Positions 31,083 through 40,454 are shown, numbered from the stretch's first letter. The stretch: DNA of 63,674 nt from Athalassotoga sp049965695 (GCF_049965695.1 NZ_JBMFWB010000010.1:1-63674), one strand, 5' to 3'. Program-made: numbers and translations. Notes: generated by a model from the letters alone, not told the origin.

Positions 31083-33883
31083 TGTTTAAAGTTCATCCTG
31101 TAAGGCACATAATAATCATAGCCGTCATAGCGGTGGTCTTATTTCCGATTCTATGGATTTTCATGACATCTATAAGAAGGGACAATTCTTCCATAAGTCC
31201 AAATTTGTTCTCAGGGCAAACGACATGGCAAAATTACGTCGATCTGATTCTCGAAAAGAAAAACGTTCCGGCCCTTTACAACGAAATATCGAACATTTAC
31301 AGTCTCGGAACTCCTTACAACAAAATGAGCAAAGGAGAAATTTTAAACACGCTAAACGGCGATTTTAACACATTTGACGGGTATTTCAAAGACACCTCCA
31401 AGATGAACGATTCTATAACGTCTAACGCTTCTTGGATATCGGTCAATTTCATTCCGAAAGCGAAGTCTGAGGCAATTGAAAATGTCAAATCAAATGCCGG
31501 GATGGATATGACGTATCTCTCGACAATTTCAGCATATCTTTCAAATAAATTCAGCACACTCGATCAAAATTACAAATTGGCAGGCCTTTACGATACTCTA
31601 AATACCGTCAAAGCCTCTCAGACGCAACAGGCGATAGAAATAGCAGGTCAGTATTTCCCGGACATTCTGACGGCACGGGCAACATACGTCAACGCCATGG
31701 CTTCGGTTGTGTCCGTACTTTCTAACGTACCCGGAGAAGTTTCGCAGATTCTTCTGGAAAATAACGCAGATAACAAAACGGCCAAAGATCTCGTCGGGGC
31801 TTATCAGGAAACCATCGATTCCCTTAAAAACGGTACTTTTAACTATGGCCAGTGGTTTGCTCCGGTTTATCTCAGGCGCATAAACATGGATACGATAAAT
31901 CTTTCTAACACCCTTGGATCAACGGCAAGCGGGCAACTTCAAAACATAAAAACTTCTGTTTTTTCTGCGATTCAAAAGGTTAATTCCGCCCAGACAGTTT
32001 ACGATAAAAGTGTTTCCGATGCGATTTCACAGGTTCAAAATGTAAGAAGCGATCTTGTGGGTACGCTTCAATCTTCTATAACAAATCTCAACAACACTTA
32101 TTCAACGCTTCAAACCCAATTGAGTACGATGATGGCAAGTTCCACCGCTTTACTCAGTTCTATGTCTTACGATGCATCTCAGGTTTCTATCTTTTCAAAT
32201 AACATAGTGCCAACGGCCATGGCAATTGATGACATGATTTCCGTCATGAAAGATGCGTTGAAGGGGAAAACCGCACCTTCGACGCAAAACGGAGTTTTCT
32301 ACGATGTTTCATCTTACATATCTCAGGTCAAAAATTGGGTTGGCATCTCTTCGAAATATAAGATTTTCGATTCTATAACGGCGCAGGTTCAAAGAATTCT
32401 TGATGATCTTGAGTACATTCAAAACAATCAGTCTTTGATATTCGCGAATATGAATTCAAATGCAATTTCGAATGTCAAATCTTCTCTTCCGATAGCGCTT
32501 TTGAAATTGCAATCGGGTCTTTCGATGTCTTTGTCCGTTCTTCAAAATTACGATGATTCGGCCCAAAAATATGATAAGATAGCCTCCGAAGTGCCTCAAA
32601 TAAACAAAACAATTTCAGAAATTTCATCTGAGATACCGCCCATGCAGCAAAAAATAAATGACATAAACTCTAAAATATCCTTATCTTCTTTGTACTTTAA
32701 AACTATCTTGATGGTGCCTGTCATAAAGGCCGACGAAGCAAAAATAGGTACTTTTGAAAGTGCCGCAACTTTTTTAAGCGATCTCAACGCATATTACGGT
32801 ACGCTTGTGAATTCTTCAATTTACAAAGATATCCAGCCTATTCCTCCTTCGTTGAGGTACGATCAGTTTTTTAACACGCAAAAATTGATGGACACGATTA
32901 ACCTTACTTTGCAAACGACGTCACAATTCAACACTTTCAACGCTCAATACGGTAATTACATATCGAACCTCAAAGAAAGAAGCAACGCTTACATAGACAT
33001 AAACTTGCTTGGCTTCCCGTTCAGCGTAAACGAAATAAACGCCATGAACAATCTCTACCAGAATCAATACGTTTCAGTCATAGCGCCGGCACTCGGAATA
33101 ATTTCAAGGAGGACGAACGAACTCGCGGCGTTGCCTTATTTCAAAGACATAAGCGGGAGGTTGAATTCCATAAACAACACATCTTATTATTTGACTCAAG
33201 ACTGGCAGGTAAAATATTTGCCACCTTTCCTTTTATGGCTATTGAACAGCATAATCGTTGCCGGAAGTGCTGCCGTGATAACAGTCTTGCTTTCTGCTTT
33301 GATGGCCTATCCATTCTCACGTCTCAGATTTCCCGGCAGAAAATACGGTTTGATAAGCATATTGCTCATACAGATGTTTCCAACTATGATGGCAATGGTC
33401 GCTCTGTACCTTTTGCTGAATTACATAGGCCAATTTTTACCGTTCCTTGGCCTTAACTCTCTTGGCGGTCTTGCCTTCCTTTACATAGGTGGCGGAATTG
33501 CATTCAATTCATGGCTTATAAAAGGGTTTTTCGATACAATTCCGACCGAACTTGAAGAGGCCGCGATGGTCGATGGGGCAACGAGATTCCAAACATTCTG
33601 GAGGATAATACTTCCGCTCTCGGCTCCGGTGCTTGCGGTTACGGTTATCCTGAGTTTTATAGGAAACTACGGCGATTACATACTTGCATCCATAATCATG
33701 TCCGGTATAAATCATTACACTTTTGCGGTTGGACTCCAATCCTTTGCAACAAGCCAGTATTCAACTAACTGGGGTCTTATGACAACGGCGGCGTTGATCG
33801 GAATGATTCCTATATTGGCACTCTTTTTGAGTTTGCAAAGATTTATAGTCGGAGGTTTAACGCAGGGATCGGTGAAGGGATGA
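31079..33883 (+). CDS. malG: maltose ABC transporter permease MalG with giant extracytoplasmic insert
   Basis: A 934-residue protein, against about 296 in E. coli. One N-terminal helix (about 10-30) is followed by roughly 670 residues with no membrane helix, rich in Ser, Asn, Gln and Ile and apparently helical with coiled-coil stretches. Then comes a normal MalG permease core (about 715-934) with WLLNSIIVAGS, LIQMFPTMMAM and the EAA loop EEAAMVDGATRFQTFWRIIL near 823-842. Thermotoga MalG proteins are also enlarged (about 830 residues), so this is a lineage trait. The insert would face MalE. No malK follows; the ATPase must be elsewhere. Confidence 0.93.
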   Translation: MMFKVHPVRHIIIIAVIAVVLFPILWIFMTSIRRDNSSISPNLFSGQTTWQNYVDLILEKKNVPALYNEISNIYSLGTPYNKMSKGEILNTLNGDFNTFDGYFKDTSKMNDSITSNASWISVNFIPKAKSEAIENVKSNAGMDMTYLSTISAYLSNKFSTLDQNYKLAGLYDTLNTVKASQTQQAIEIAGQYFPDILTARATYVNAMASVVSVLSNVPGEVSQILLENNADNKTAKDLVGAYQETIDSLKNGTFNYGQWFAPVYLRRINMDTINLSNTLGSTASGQLQNIKTSVFSAIQKVNSAQTVYDKSVSDAISQVQNVRSDLVGTLQSSITNLNNTYSTLQTQLSTMMASSTALLSSMSYDASQVSIFSNNIVPTAMAIDDMISVMKDALKGKTAPSTQNGVFYDVSSYISQVKNWVGISSKYKIFDSITAQVQRILDDLEYIQNNQSLIFANMNSNAISNVKSSLPIALLKLQSGLSMSLSVLQNYDDSAQKYDKIASEVPQINKTISEISSEIPPMQQKINDINSKISLSSLYFKTILMVPVIKADEAKIGTFESAATFLSDLNAYYGTLVNSSIYKDIQPIPPSLRYDQFFNTQKLMDTINLTLQTTSQFNTFNAQYGNYISNLKERSNAYIDINLLGFPFSVNEINAMNNLYQNQYVSVIAPALGIISRRTNELAALPYFKDISGRLNSINNTSYYLTQDWQVKYLPPFLLWLLNSIIVAGSAAVITVLLSALMAYPFSRLRFPGRKYGLISILLIQMFPTMMAMVALYLLLNYIGQFLPFLGLNSLGGLAFLYIGGGIAFNSWLIKGFFDTIPTELEEAAMVDGATRFQTFWRIILPLSAPVLAVTVILSFIGNYGDYILASIIMSGINHYTFAVGLQSFATSQYSTNWGLMTTAALIGMIPILALFLSLQRFIVGGLTQGSVKG

Positions 33884-35043
33884 GAGTAGATTACGAAAAA
33901 TCCCTTTTGGGTTTGATAAATTCGATCGTCTCGAAATTCGGTGTCGTGCCATTACACAAACCTCTGCCGAAAGAATATCTTGGGCCGAAATTTGAAAGTG
34001 CAAAGCGGGTTGTCATGATTTTGATCGATGCGTTGGGATACGATGCCGCTTTGAATCTTTTTCAAAATTCAAACTTTAAACACATCGATAAACCCAAAAA
34101 AATATCGTCTGTTTTTCCTTCGACGACGGTTAACGTGCTTACAACGCTCGCAACGGCTGCATCGCCCATTGAACATGGCATGTTAGGATACATACTTTAC
34201 CTTAAAGAATTTGGTACCCTTGCAAACATGATAGATTTTTCACCGATAGGAATGCCACGTGACACTTTGATATCGAGAGGCGCAAATCCTTCAACTTTTC
34301 TCGATGTTAAAACCATATACGAGCCTTTAAGAAATTACGGTGCAAATCCACTTATAATAATACCTTCCTCTTTCAAAGAAAGCGGCCTTTCCAAGATTCA
34401 CGATCACGGATCTGCCGTTCAGGGTTATTTTGACATAATCGATATGATGGTTAAACTCAGAAATAGCCTTGAATCTGAAAAGTTTTCTTACATTTACGCT
34501 TACTGGCCTATGGTTGATGCCATGGGACACATTTATGGGCCATCTTCCGAGGAGTACATTGAAGAATCCAGACTTGTGCTCAAAACTTTTGAAGATATCG
34601 TTTACGAAAGGCTTTCGGATAAAGTAAAAGACGATACCGTTTTTATCATAACGGCCGATCATGGTCAGATTCACACACCATGGCAGCATGAATATCACAT
34701 AAAACCGGAAGATAAATTTGTCTCGACTTTACAAATTTTACCTACGGGAGAGCCGAGGATCATGTATCTCTACACAAAAGATCCGCAAAAGACCATCGAT
34801 GAAGGTGAACGAACCTTCGGATCGAACGTTGAATTTCATTCTTCAATGGAATTTCTCGATGAAGGATTATTTGGCCCGGGTATTCCTAATCCTAAATCGA
34901 TAATGCGCATAGGCGATCTCATAGCCGTTCCAAGGAATGATTATTCATTTGTGGTAAAATATACCGGAAATGAACATCAGATGAAAGGAAAACACGGAGG
35001 GCTATCGGAAGCGGAAATGGATATTCCCCTTTTTGTGATTTAA
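33880..35043 (+). CDS. alkaline-phosphatase-superfamily phosphodiesterase/nucleotide pyrophosphatase
   Basis: A 387-residue enzyme of the type I phosphodiesterase family. The di-metal site is LIDALGYD (Asp), FPSTTVN (nucleophile Thr), DAMGHIYGP (Asp and His), TADHGQIH (Asp-His) and KHGGLS (His). There is no signal peptide. It is joined to malG by an ATGA overlap, so it belongs to the sugar operon, but the substrate is unknown; sugar-nucleotide or phosphonate-type diesters are family possibilities. It is followed directly by a membrane-protein gene. Confidence 0.85.
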   Translation: MRVDYEKSLLGLINSIVSKFGVVPLHKPLPKEYLGPKFESAKRVVMILIDALGYDAALNLFQNSNFKHIDKPKKISSVFPSTTVNVLTTLATAASPIEHGMLGYILYLKEFGTLANMIDFSPIGMPRDTLISRGANPSTFLDVKTIYEPLRNYGANPLIIIPSSFKESGLSKIHDHGSAVQGYFDIIDMMVKLRNSLESEKFSYIYAYWPMVDAMGHIYGPSSEEYIEESRLVLKTFEDIVYERLSDKVKDDTVFIITADHGQIHTPWQHEYHIKPEDKFVSTLQILPTGEPRIMYLYTKDPQKTIDEGERTFGSNVEFHSSMEFLDEGLFGPGIPNPKSIMRIGDLIAVPRNDYSFVVKYTGNEHQMKGKHGGLSEAEMDIPLFVI

Positions 35044-35649
35044 ATGAATAAGATGGAAGAGTATCATGAACAGGATATTAAAAATTCGGTTAATTACATC
35101 TGGATAATCCTTTCGATCTTTTTACCGTTTGTCATTTATTACGTGATGTACAAAATATCAAGATCGGTGGATGACCATATAAAACACAAAAAAGCACTTT
35201 ACAAATCATACGCCGAAAACATTCCTGCCGATCTGAAAAAAGATTTGGACGATTTTCCCACTACCACGATAGGTTATTACTGGCTCTTTTTGCTTTCGGG
35301 ATTTTTTGAATTTTTGATGGGTTCGATATACACGATAAATCTCAAAAACCTTTACATACCGATGCCGATCGTTTTAGCGGTTTTGATCAATTTTTTCTTT
35401 TTAGTCATCCTTGTTGACGTGATATCGAAAAGATTTTACGTTCATCAGTTGATAGAAGATGACGTAAATCATCATATAAACAGCGCATCATCAAGCACCG
35501 CTTCATTTAAAAAGAGAAATGGCATTGTCTTTTTAATACTTTCAATTCTGACCTTGACTATATACATCTACGTCTACCTTGCCGTTATAACAAAAGAATA
35601 TCTTTCGCATCTCGATCTCGATTACACCGTCATGGAGCATTTGAAATGA
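35044..35649 (+). CDS. membrane protein of unknown function
   Basis: A 201-residue protein with about four hydrophobic helices: near 18-36, 78-96, 108-128 and 160-182. A charged cytoplasmic stretch rich in His and Lys (DDHIKHKKALYKSY) lies between the first two. The pattern resembles uncharacterised DUF4234-like membrane proteins, but I cannot assign it. It follows the phosphodiesterase stop immediately and overlaps acpS by four bases, so it is co-transcribed with both. Confidence 0.7.
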   Translation: MNKMEEYHEQDIKNSVNYIWIILSIFLPFVIYYVMYKISRSVDDHIKHKKALYKSYAENIPADLKKDLDDFPTTTIGYYWLFLLSGFFEFLMGSIYTINLKNLYIPMPIVLAVLINFFFLVILVDVISKRFYVHQLIEDDVNHHINSASSSTASFKKRNGIVFLILSILTLTIYIYVYLAVITKEYLSHLDLDYTVMEHLK

Positions 35650-36011
35650 TAAAAGGGATAGGGATTGATATTCTCGAAATTTCGAGAGTTGATGAAAAAT
35701 TGGCAAAAAGAATATTTTCGGAAGCAGAGATGAAATTGTGGCAAAAGCGTCAAGCCAAAGAGTTTTTGGCCGGCAGATTTGCACTTAAAGAGGCTTTTTT
35801 TAAGGCTTTGGGCACGGGCATAAGGGACGTTGAACTGTCCGATCTTTCTTTTGTTCCGGATGATCTGGGAGCACCGCATCTTTTTGAAAATGCGGTTGTT
35901 GATGCTTTAAAAGAAAAATACGGTTTTGATTTTGTTCACGTATCTCTTTCTCATGACAACGGCATGGCAGTTGCGGTTGTCGTGATTGAGAGCAGAAAAA
36001 ACTATACTTAA
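35646..36011 (+). CDS. acpS: holo-[acyl-carrier-protein] synthase
   Basis: A 121-residue phosphopantetheinyl transferase of AcpS type. GIGIDILEISRV carries the metal-binding Asp8, and FLAGRFALKEAFFKALGTG is the second conserved motif with the metal Glu and CoA-binding Lys. It attaches 4'-phosphopantetheine to the acyl carrier protein for fatty acid synthesis. The length is normal. It starts inside the stop of the preceding gene and ends the long plus-strand run from malE. Confidence 0.93.
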   Translation: MIKGIGIDILEISRVDEKLAKRIFSEAEMKLWQKRQAKEFLAGRFALKEAFFKALGTGIRDVELSDLSFVPDDLGAPHLFENAVVDALKEKYGFDFVHVSLSHDNGMAVAVVVIESRKNYT

Positions 36012-36019
36012 ATAACTTT

Positions 36020-36156
36020 AAAAGTCGAATGTTCATTTAATTTAAGCGATGGGCAGGATGCCTCCGAAATGGCCTCCGCAGCCTGCGAGGACCAGACATC
36101 GAGTGGGGTACCTGCCATCGTTGCGATTCGGAATTTAAAACTGGTTTAGTATATTG
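36020..36156 (+). repeat. promoter-adjacent palindromic repeat, copy D
   Basis: GGGCAGGATG, CCTCCGCAGCCTGCGAGG, ACATCGAG and CCTGCC are present. The inner left arm is changed (CCGAAATGG for CTCGATGG), so only part of the inner stem pairs. The right tail GATTCGGAATTTAAAAC...GTATATT ends 20 bases before the next start codon. Confidence 0.8.
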
Positions 36157-36175
36157 AATTTTTGGAGGATAAAAA

Positions 36176-36955
36176 ATGATATCTTTCATTTCGGATTGGG
36201 GATATAAATCGTATTACGTGGGAGTTGCCAAAAGTGTCATATACTCAATTTCTCCAGATTCCAAAGTTATAGACATCTCACATGACATAGAACCATTCGA
36301 CGTGGAGGAAGCATCTCACGTGATCGAAAGAGTTTTCGACGATCTTCCGAAGGGATCTGTTTTGCTTTGCGTTGTCGATCCGACGGTTGGATCTGACAGA
36401 AGGGCTGTTGTTGTCAGCATAGATGAAAAATATTGTGTCGTACCCGATAACGGTGTGCTCACAAGGCTAATCGAATTGAAAGACGTAAAATCGGCTTACA
36501 TGATAGAAAACCCAAAATATATGTACAAATATCCGCCGTCATCCACCTTTCATGGAAGGGATATTTTTGCGCCGGCAGCCGCCTACATAGACAGCGGAAT
36601 AGCACCTTATGAGTTTGGCAGGGCTGTTGAAAATCTTAAAACCATAAAAATTGAAGGTGTTTTTGTCAACACAGGTAAGGTGGAAAGTGTCGTGGCGTAC
36701 ATCGACGGTTTTGGAAATATAGAAACGACGATAAGTCTGAAAGATCTTCAAACGGCCGGTATATCCGGAAACTACATGCTTGTAAATGGGAAAAGGGCAA
36801 TTCTGACAAATAATTATTCTGAAGGAAAACATGAATTAATTCTCGCCCACGTCGACAGTTCAAATTACATCGAAATATCTTCAAGTGCCGGCAAGGCATC
36901 GGAAATTCTGAAATTAAAAAAGAGAGACAAAATAGTGCTGCAAAATTTGGACTGA
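36176..36955 (+). CDS. SAM hydrolase (SAM hydroxide adenosyltransferase, DUF62)
   Basis: A 259-residue protein of the DUF62 family, which splits S-adenosylmethionine to adenosine and methionine using water activated by a conserved Asp-Arg-His set. These are seen as Asp7 in ISDWG (usually TDFG), the Arg in SDRRAVV and the His in FHGRDIF; VDPTVG and VPDNGVL complete the family pattern. Two domains are expected, the second from about residue 155. The biological purpose of SAM hydrolysis in thermophiles is unclear. SD TGGAGGA precedes the ATG. It stands alone downstream of repeat copy D. Confidence 0.92.
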   Translation: MISFISDWGYKSYYVGVAKSVIYSISPDSKVIDISHDIEPFDVEEASHVIERVFDDLPKGSVLLCVVDPTVGSDRRAVVVSIDEKYCVVPDNGVLTRLIELKDVKSAYMIENPKYMYKYPPSSTFHGRDIFAPAAAYIDSGIAPYEFGRAVENLKTIKIEGVFVNTGKVESVVAYIDGFGNIETTISLKDLQTAGISGNYMLVNGKRAILTNNYSEGKHELILAHVDSSNYIEISSSAGKASEILKLKKRDKIVLQNLD

Positions 36956-36977
36956 AACTGAAAGGGCACATCAACTA

Positions 36978-37006
36978 TTGCCTTTTTGAATATCTTATGG
37001 TATACT
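36978..37006 (+). promoter_or_regulatory. promoter of tRNA-Pro
   Basis: TTGCCT, a 17-base spacer and TATACT end 12 bases before the tRNA 5' end. Confidence 0.65.
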
Positions 37007-37018
37007 TTTTCCGTAATG

Positions 37019-37093
<75 letters not shown>

Positions 37094-37103
37094 TACATAA
37101 ACG

Positions 37104-37149
37104 AAATCCAGCGTTCATCTGAACAAGATGACTTAAGGCTGGATTTTAA
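37104..37149 (+). terminator. terminator-like hairpin after tRNA-Pro
   Basis: AAATCCAGC and GCTGGATTT form a 9-bp stem around a 25-base loop that itself holds GTTCATCTGAAC; a mixed T/A stretch follows. Confidence 0.6.
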
Positions 37150-37170
37150 TTTTACAAGGGAGGTAGGAAC

Positions 37171-38745
37171 ATGAAAAAAAGTTTCGTGATTTTCACGATT
37201 TTGCTTTTGATCGTGTCAGTCATGGCAATGTCGGCGCATCTTGTCATCCTCGAGATCAACGACACACATGGACATGCATGGCCTTACGGCAATTACGGGG
37301 GATTTGCGGCTATGGCAACGATTGTAAATCAAATCAGAACTGAAGCGCAGTCAAACGGATGGGATTTTCTTTTCCTTGATGCTGGCGATGTTAACACGGG
37401 TATCCCCGAATCAGATATGCTTTACGCAAGGCCTGACATTCTTGCGCTTGATATGATGGGACTTAACGCAATGACAATAGGCAACCACGAATTTGATCAT
37501 CCGTGGTCGGTACTTTCAAGGCAAATGGCGTGGGCCGATTTTCCATTCCTTTCTGCCAACATAGTCTACAAAGGCACAGACAAGACTCTCGGTGATCCTT
37601 ACTTAATCGAAAATTTTCCGGATTTAAAAGTTGCAATTCTCGGTTTAACGACAAAAACAACTGAGTACATAAGCAATCCTGAATATGTCAAAGGTTACGA
37701 TTTTCTATCTCCCGATACGGTTGCCCAGCAGTACGTTCCAGAACTTCAGAAAATGGTTGGGCCTGATGGCATAGTCATAGCGTTGACACACCTTGGCATT
37801 TTTGGATACAGTGAAGAAAGTGTTGCCGGCAGCCCATCTGTTGTTTCGAAAATCGAAAAACTCGATCCTCCCAACAGTCCTTACGGTGGAAGTGTATCTC
37901 TTGCCCAAAGTGTTTCAGGGCTGGCGGCTATACTCGACGGTCACAGCCATACGACCGTTACCTCTCCTCTTGACGTCAATGGCACTTTGATAATTCAGGC
38001 TGGGTCTTATTCAAAATACATAGCGCGGCTTGATTTGATCGTGGAAAACGGAAGGGTAACAAATTACACCTATAAGTTGATAACGGTTTCTAAAGATATA
38101 AAACCGGATGAAGCCGTAAACGATCTTTTGACGGCCTACCAACTTGTCGGATCGAAAAAGTTGAACGAACCAATAGGATTTTCAAAGGTTGATTTTGCCA
38201 ATGCAAATGACAGTCCAAGAAAATCAGATACTCTTATAGGCCATTTGATAACGGATGCCGTTGCATGGAAATTCCAGAGTATGGGAGTTCAGGCAGTTTT
38301 CATGAATGGTGGAGGAATTCGTGCCCCTATTCCGGCAGGTACGATAACCTACAAAACGGTTTTAACCGTGCTCCCGTTTGGAAACACAGTTGTGATATTG
38401 AAGATAAAGGGATCCGATCTTTTGAAGGCAATTCAATGGGGAGCGGTAGCGCACCCTGAAGATACCGGTGCAAGGTTGAACGAATGGGGTCTGACCTACA
38501 CTGTAACTCCTGATGGCGTTAAAGATATACTTTTGCAGGGTAAGCAAATAGATCCGGATGAAATATACACAATAGCGACAAACGATTACATGGCAAACGG
38601 TGGAGACAATTACTCGATGCTTAAAAATGCTCAATCTTACAATACAGGCTATGTGCTTGCGGATGTGGTCAAAGAATACATACAAAGCATAAGCCCGATA
38701 GACGCTTATCCGTTTACCCCAAGATGGACAGAAGTAAAGCAGTGA
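37171..38745 (+). CDS. exported 5'-nucleotidase/UshA-family metallophosphatase
   Basis: A 524-residue protein with a signal peptide (about 1-21). The N-terminal calcineurin-like domain carries the di-metal set EINDTHGH, DAGDVNTG, GNHEFDH, LTHLG and LDGHSHT (about 26-265). The C-terminal 5'-nucleotidase domain (about 310-515) contains MNGGGIRAPIPAG and FGNTVVILKI. The family dephosphorylates extracellular nucleotides so that the nucleoside can be taken up. SD GGGAGG precedes the ATG. It is followed by its own terminator and stands alone. Confidence 0.92.
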   Translation: MKKSFVIFTILLLIVSVMAMSAHLVILEINDTHGHAWPYGNYGGFAAMATIVNQIRTEAQSNGWDFLFLDAGDVNTGIPESDMLYARPDILALDMMGLNAMTIGNHEFDHPWSVLSRQMAWADFPFLSANIVYKGTDKTLGDPYLIENFPDLKVAILGLTTKTTEYISNPEYVKGYDFLSPDTVAQQYVPELQKMVGPDGIVIALTHLGIFGYSEESVAGSPSVVSKIEKLDPPNSPYGGSVSLAQSVSGLAAILDGHSHTTVTSPLDVNGTLIIQAGSYSKYIARLDLIVENGRVTNYTYKLITVSKDIKPDEAVNDLLTAYQLVGSKKLNEPIGFSKVDFANANDSPRKSDTLIGHLITDAVAWKFQSMGVQAVFMNGGGIRAPIPAGTITYKTVLTVLPFGNTVVILKIKGSDLLKAIQWGAVAHPEDTGARLNEWGLTYTVTPDGVKDILLQGKQIDPDEIYTIATNDYMANGGDNYSMLKNAQSYNTGYVLADVVKEYIQSISPIDAYPFTPRWTEVKQ

Positions 38746-38771
38746 GCAGTTAAAAAGTAAGTGATGGCCTG

Positions 38772-38796
38772 GGTCGTCTCTAAGGAGACGACCTTT
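38772..38796 (+). terminator. terminator after the 5'-nucleotidase gene
   Basis: GGTCGTCTC, a 4-base loop and GAGACGACC form a 9-bp GC-rich stem, then TTTG. The T tract is short, so termination may be partial. Confidence 0.65.
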
Positions 38797-38822
38797 GTTA
38801 ACTAATTCTTAATAGATAGAAA

Positions 38823-38851
38823 TTGTTAACGAATTATTTTACCTGTATAAT
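38823..38851 (+). promoter_or_regulatory. promoter of the DEAD-box helicase gene
   Basis: TTGTTA, a 17-base spacer and TATAAT. The TTGTTAAC around the -35 box is repeated 28 bases upstream (38795-38802), giving two direct copies of TTGTTAACNAATT. Confidence 0.75.
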
Positions 38852-38885
38852 CATTCCGTATTTGTGAAAAAGAAAGGAAGAAAGC

Positions 38886-40292
38886 ATGAGTAAATTTTCA
38901 GATTTAAATCTGTCGGGAAAGACATTAAAAACGTTGGAGAAAATGGGATTTGACGAGGCAACCCCTATACAATCGATGACGATTCCTGCAATTCTCGATA
39001 GAAAAGATGTAATAGGGCAGGCACAGACGGGGACGGGGAAAACTTTCGCTTACGCTTTGCCAGCGATTGAAAATCTTAAAGGAGAGAATCTTCAGATTCT
39101 TGTCCTATGTCCAACACGGGAACTTGCAATTCAGGTTGCTGATGAGTTCAGAAAGATCGCAGATCCAGAAAAAGTTGTGGCCGTTTACGGTGGTCAGGAA
39201 ATAGTTTATCAGATAAAGGCTTTAAGAAAAGGACCGCAGATAGTCGTCGGCACACCTGGGAGAATACTTGATCATATCGGAAGAAAAACGCTTAAACTGG
39301 CCAACGTTAAAATGGTCGTGATCGACGAAGCCGATGATATGCTTGACATGGGGTTCATAGAAGATATAGAGGCAATTTTGAATGAGACTTCTTCTGAAAG
39401 ACAGACGGTTTTGTTTTCGGCAACGATGCCAAAACCTATAATAGATCTGACAAAGAAATTTCAGAAATCTCCGGAATTCATAAAAGCACCCTCAAAGGAA
39501 TTAACGGTTGAAAATATCGAACAACATTACTTTTTGGTAAAAGAAAGCGATAAAAGCGAATTGCTTTTTAGGCTTTTCGACATTTACGATCCGCAAAGCG
39601 CCATGATATTTTGCAATACGAAAAAAGGCGTGGATGATCTTGTCACCGTTCTCAAGGAAAATCATTATTCCGTTGACGCGATCCATGGTGACATAAGGCA
39701 AAGCCAGCGAGATAAAGTTATGAACACTTTTAAGTCGAGAAACACGAAAATACTCGTTGCAACCGATGTCGCAGCAAGAGGACTTGACATTAAGAATGTT
39801 GAAATGGTCATAAATTACGATCTTCCAAATTACAACGAATATTACATTCACAGAATAGGACGTACCGGCAGAATGGGAAAATCAGGTCTTTCCTTTACAT
39901 TTGTGACCGGCAGAGAAGTTTACAAATTACATGAGATAGAAAGATATGCCAAAACAAAGATAGAAAAACTTGAGATACCTTCTATCGAAGAGATTGAAGA
40001 CAAAAGTCAATCGGTTCTCGTTAACCGTGTCAAAGTTGAACTTATGGACGAAAACTACAAAATGTATCTTAAGAAAGCCAAAGCATTGCTTGAAGAATTT
40101 CCGGACATCGATGTTATCGCGGCACTTTTGAAGATAAGTGAAAAGAATTTCAGAAAAAGAGAGTTCAGGGCGATAGAAAAAATTCGTGAATTTTCAAACG
40201 ATTCGCGCAAAAGCAGTTCAAGAAAATACTCAAAATTCAGCAAAGGCGAAAACAAACCGTATAGAAAAACAGCACGCACGCGCAGCAAATGA
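38886..40292 (+). CDS. deaD: DEAD-box ATP-dependent RNA helicase
   Basis: A 468-residue helicase with both RecA-like domains: the Q motif (ATPIQSMTIP), AQTGTGKT, PTREL, GTPGR, DEAD, SAT, then ATDVAARGLD and HRIGRTGR. A short tail (about 365-468) ends in a basic Ser/Lys/Arg-rich stretch that probably binds RNA; there is no long DbpA-type RNA domain. In the CshA/DeaD group the role is ribosome assembly and mRNA decay. The gene has its own promoter and lies just upstream of the ribosomal supercluster. SD AAAGGAAG precedes the ATG. Confidence 0.95.
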   Translation: MSKFSDLNLSGKTLKTLEKMGFDEATPIQSMTIPAILDRKDVIGQAQTGTGKTFAYALPAIENLKGENLQILVLCPTRELAIQVADEFRKIADPEKVVAVYGGQEIVYQIKALRKGPQIVVGTPGRILDHIGRKTLKLANVKMVVIDEADDMLDMGFIEDIEAILNETSSERQTVLFSATMPKPIIDLTKKFQKSPEFIKAPSKELTVENIEQHYFLVKESDKSELLFRLFDIYDPQSAMIFCNTKKGVDDLVTVLKENHYSVDAIHGDIRQSQRDKVMNTFKSRNTKILVATDVAARGLDIKNVEMVINYDLPNYNEYYIHRIGRTGRMGKSGLSFTFVTGREVYKLHEIERYAKTKIEKLEIPSIEEIEDKSQSVLVNRVKVELMDENYKMYLKKAKALLEEFPDIDVIAALLKISEKNFRKREFRAIEKIREFSNDSRKSSSRKYSKFSKGENKPYRKTARTRSK

Positions 40293-40297
40293 AATAC

Positions 40298-40355
40298 GGC
40301 GAATGGGGCATCTGCCATCGCTGCGATTCGGAATTTGAAACTGACTTGGTATACA
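40298..40355 (+). repeat. promoter-adjacent palindromic repeat, copy E (right half only)
   Basis: GGGGCATCTGCCATCGCTGCG then GATTCGGAATTTGAAAC and GGTATAC match the right part of copy D closely. The left half is missing. It ends 21 bases before the -35 box of the rpsL promoter. Confidence 0.75.
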
Positions 40356-40375
40356 ATTCGCCATTAAAAAAGTGC

Positions 40376-40405
40376 TTGACTGAGTATATGTTTATGTTGT
40401 AGAAT
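40376..40405 (+). promoter_or_regulatory. promoter of the str-S10-spc-alpha supercluster
   Basis: TTGACT, an 18-base spacer and TAGAAT, about 50 bases before rpsL. No other equally good promoter was seen inside the cluster, though internal ones cannot be excluded. Confidence 0.75.
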
Positions 40406-40454
40406 ACTTAAGCATTAACAAATTTTGAATTTGAAGGAGGCAAAGAGTCATCAA

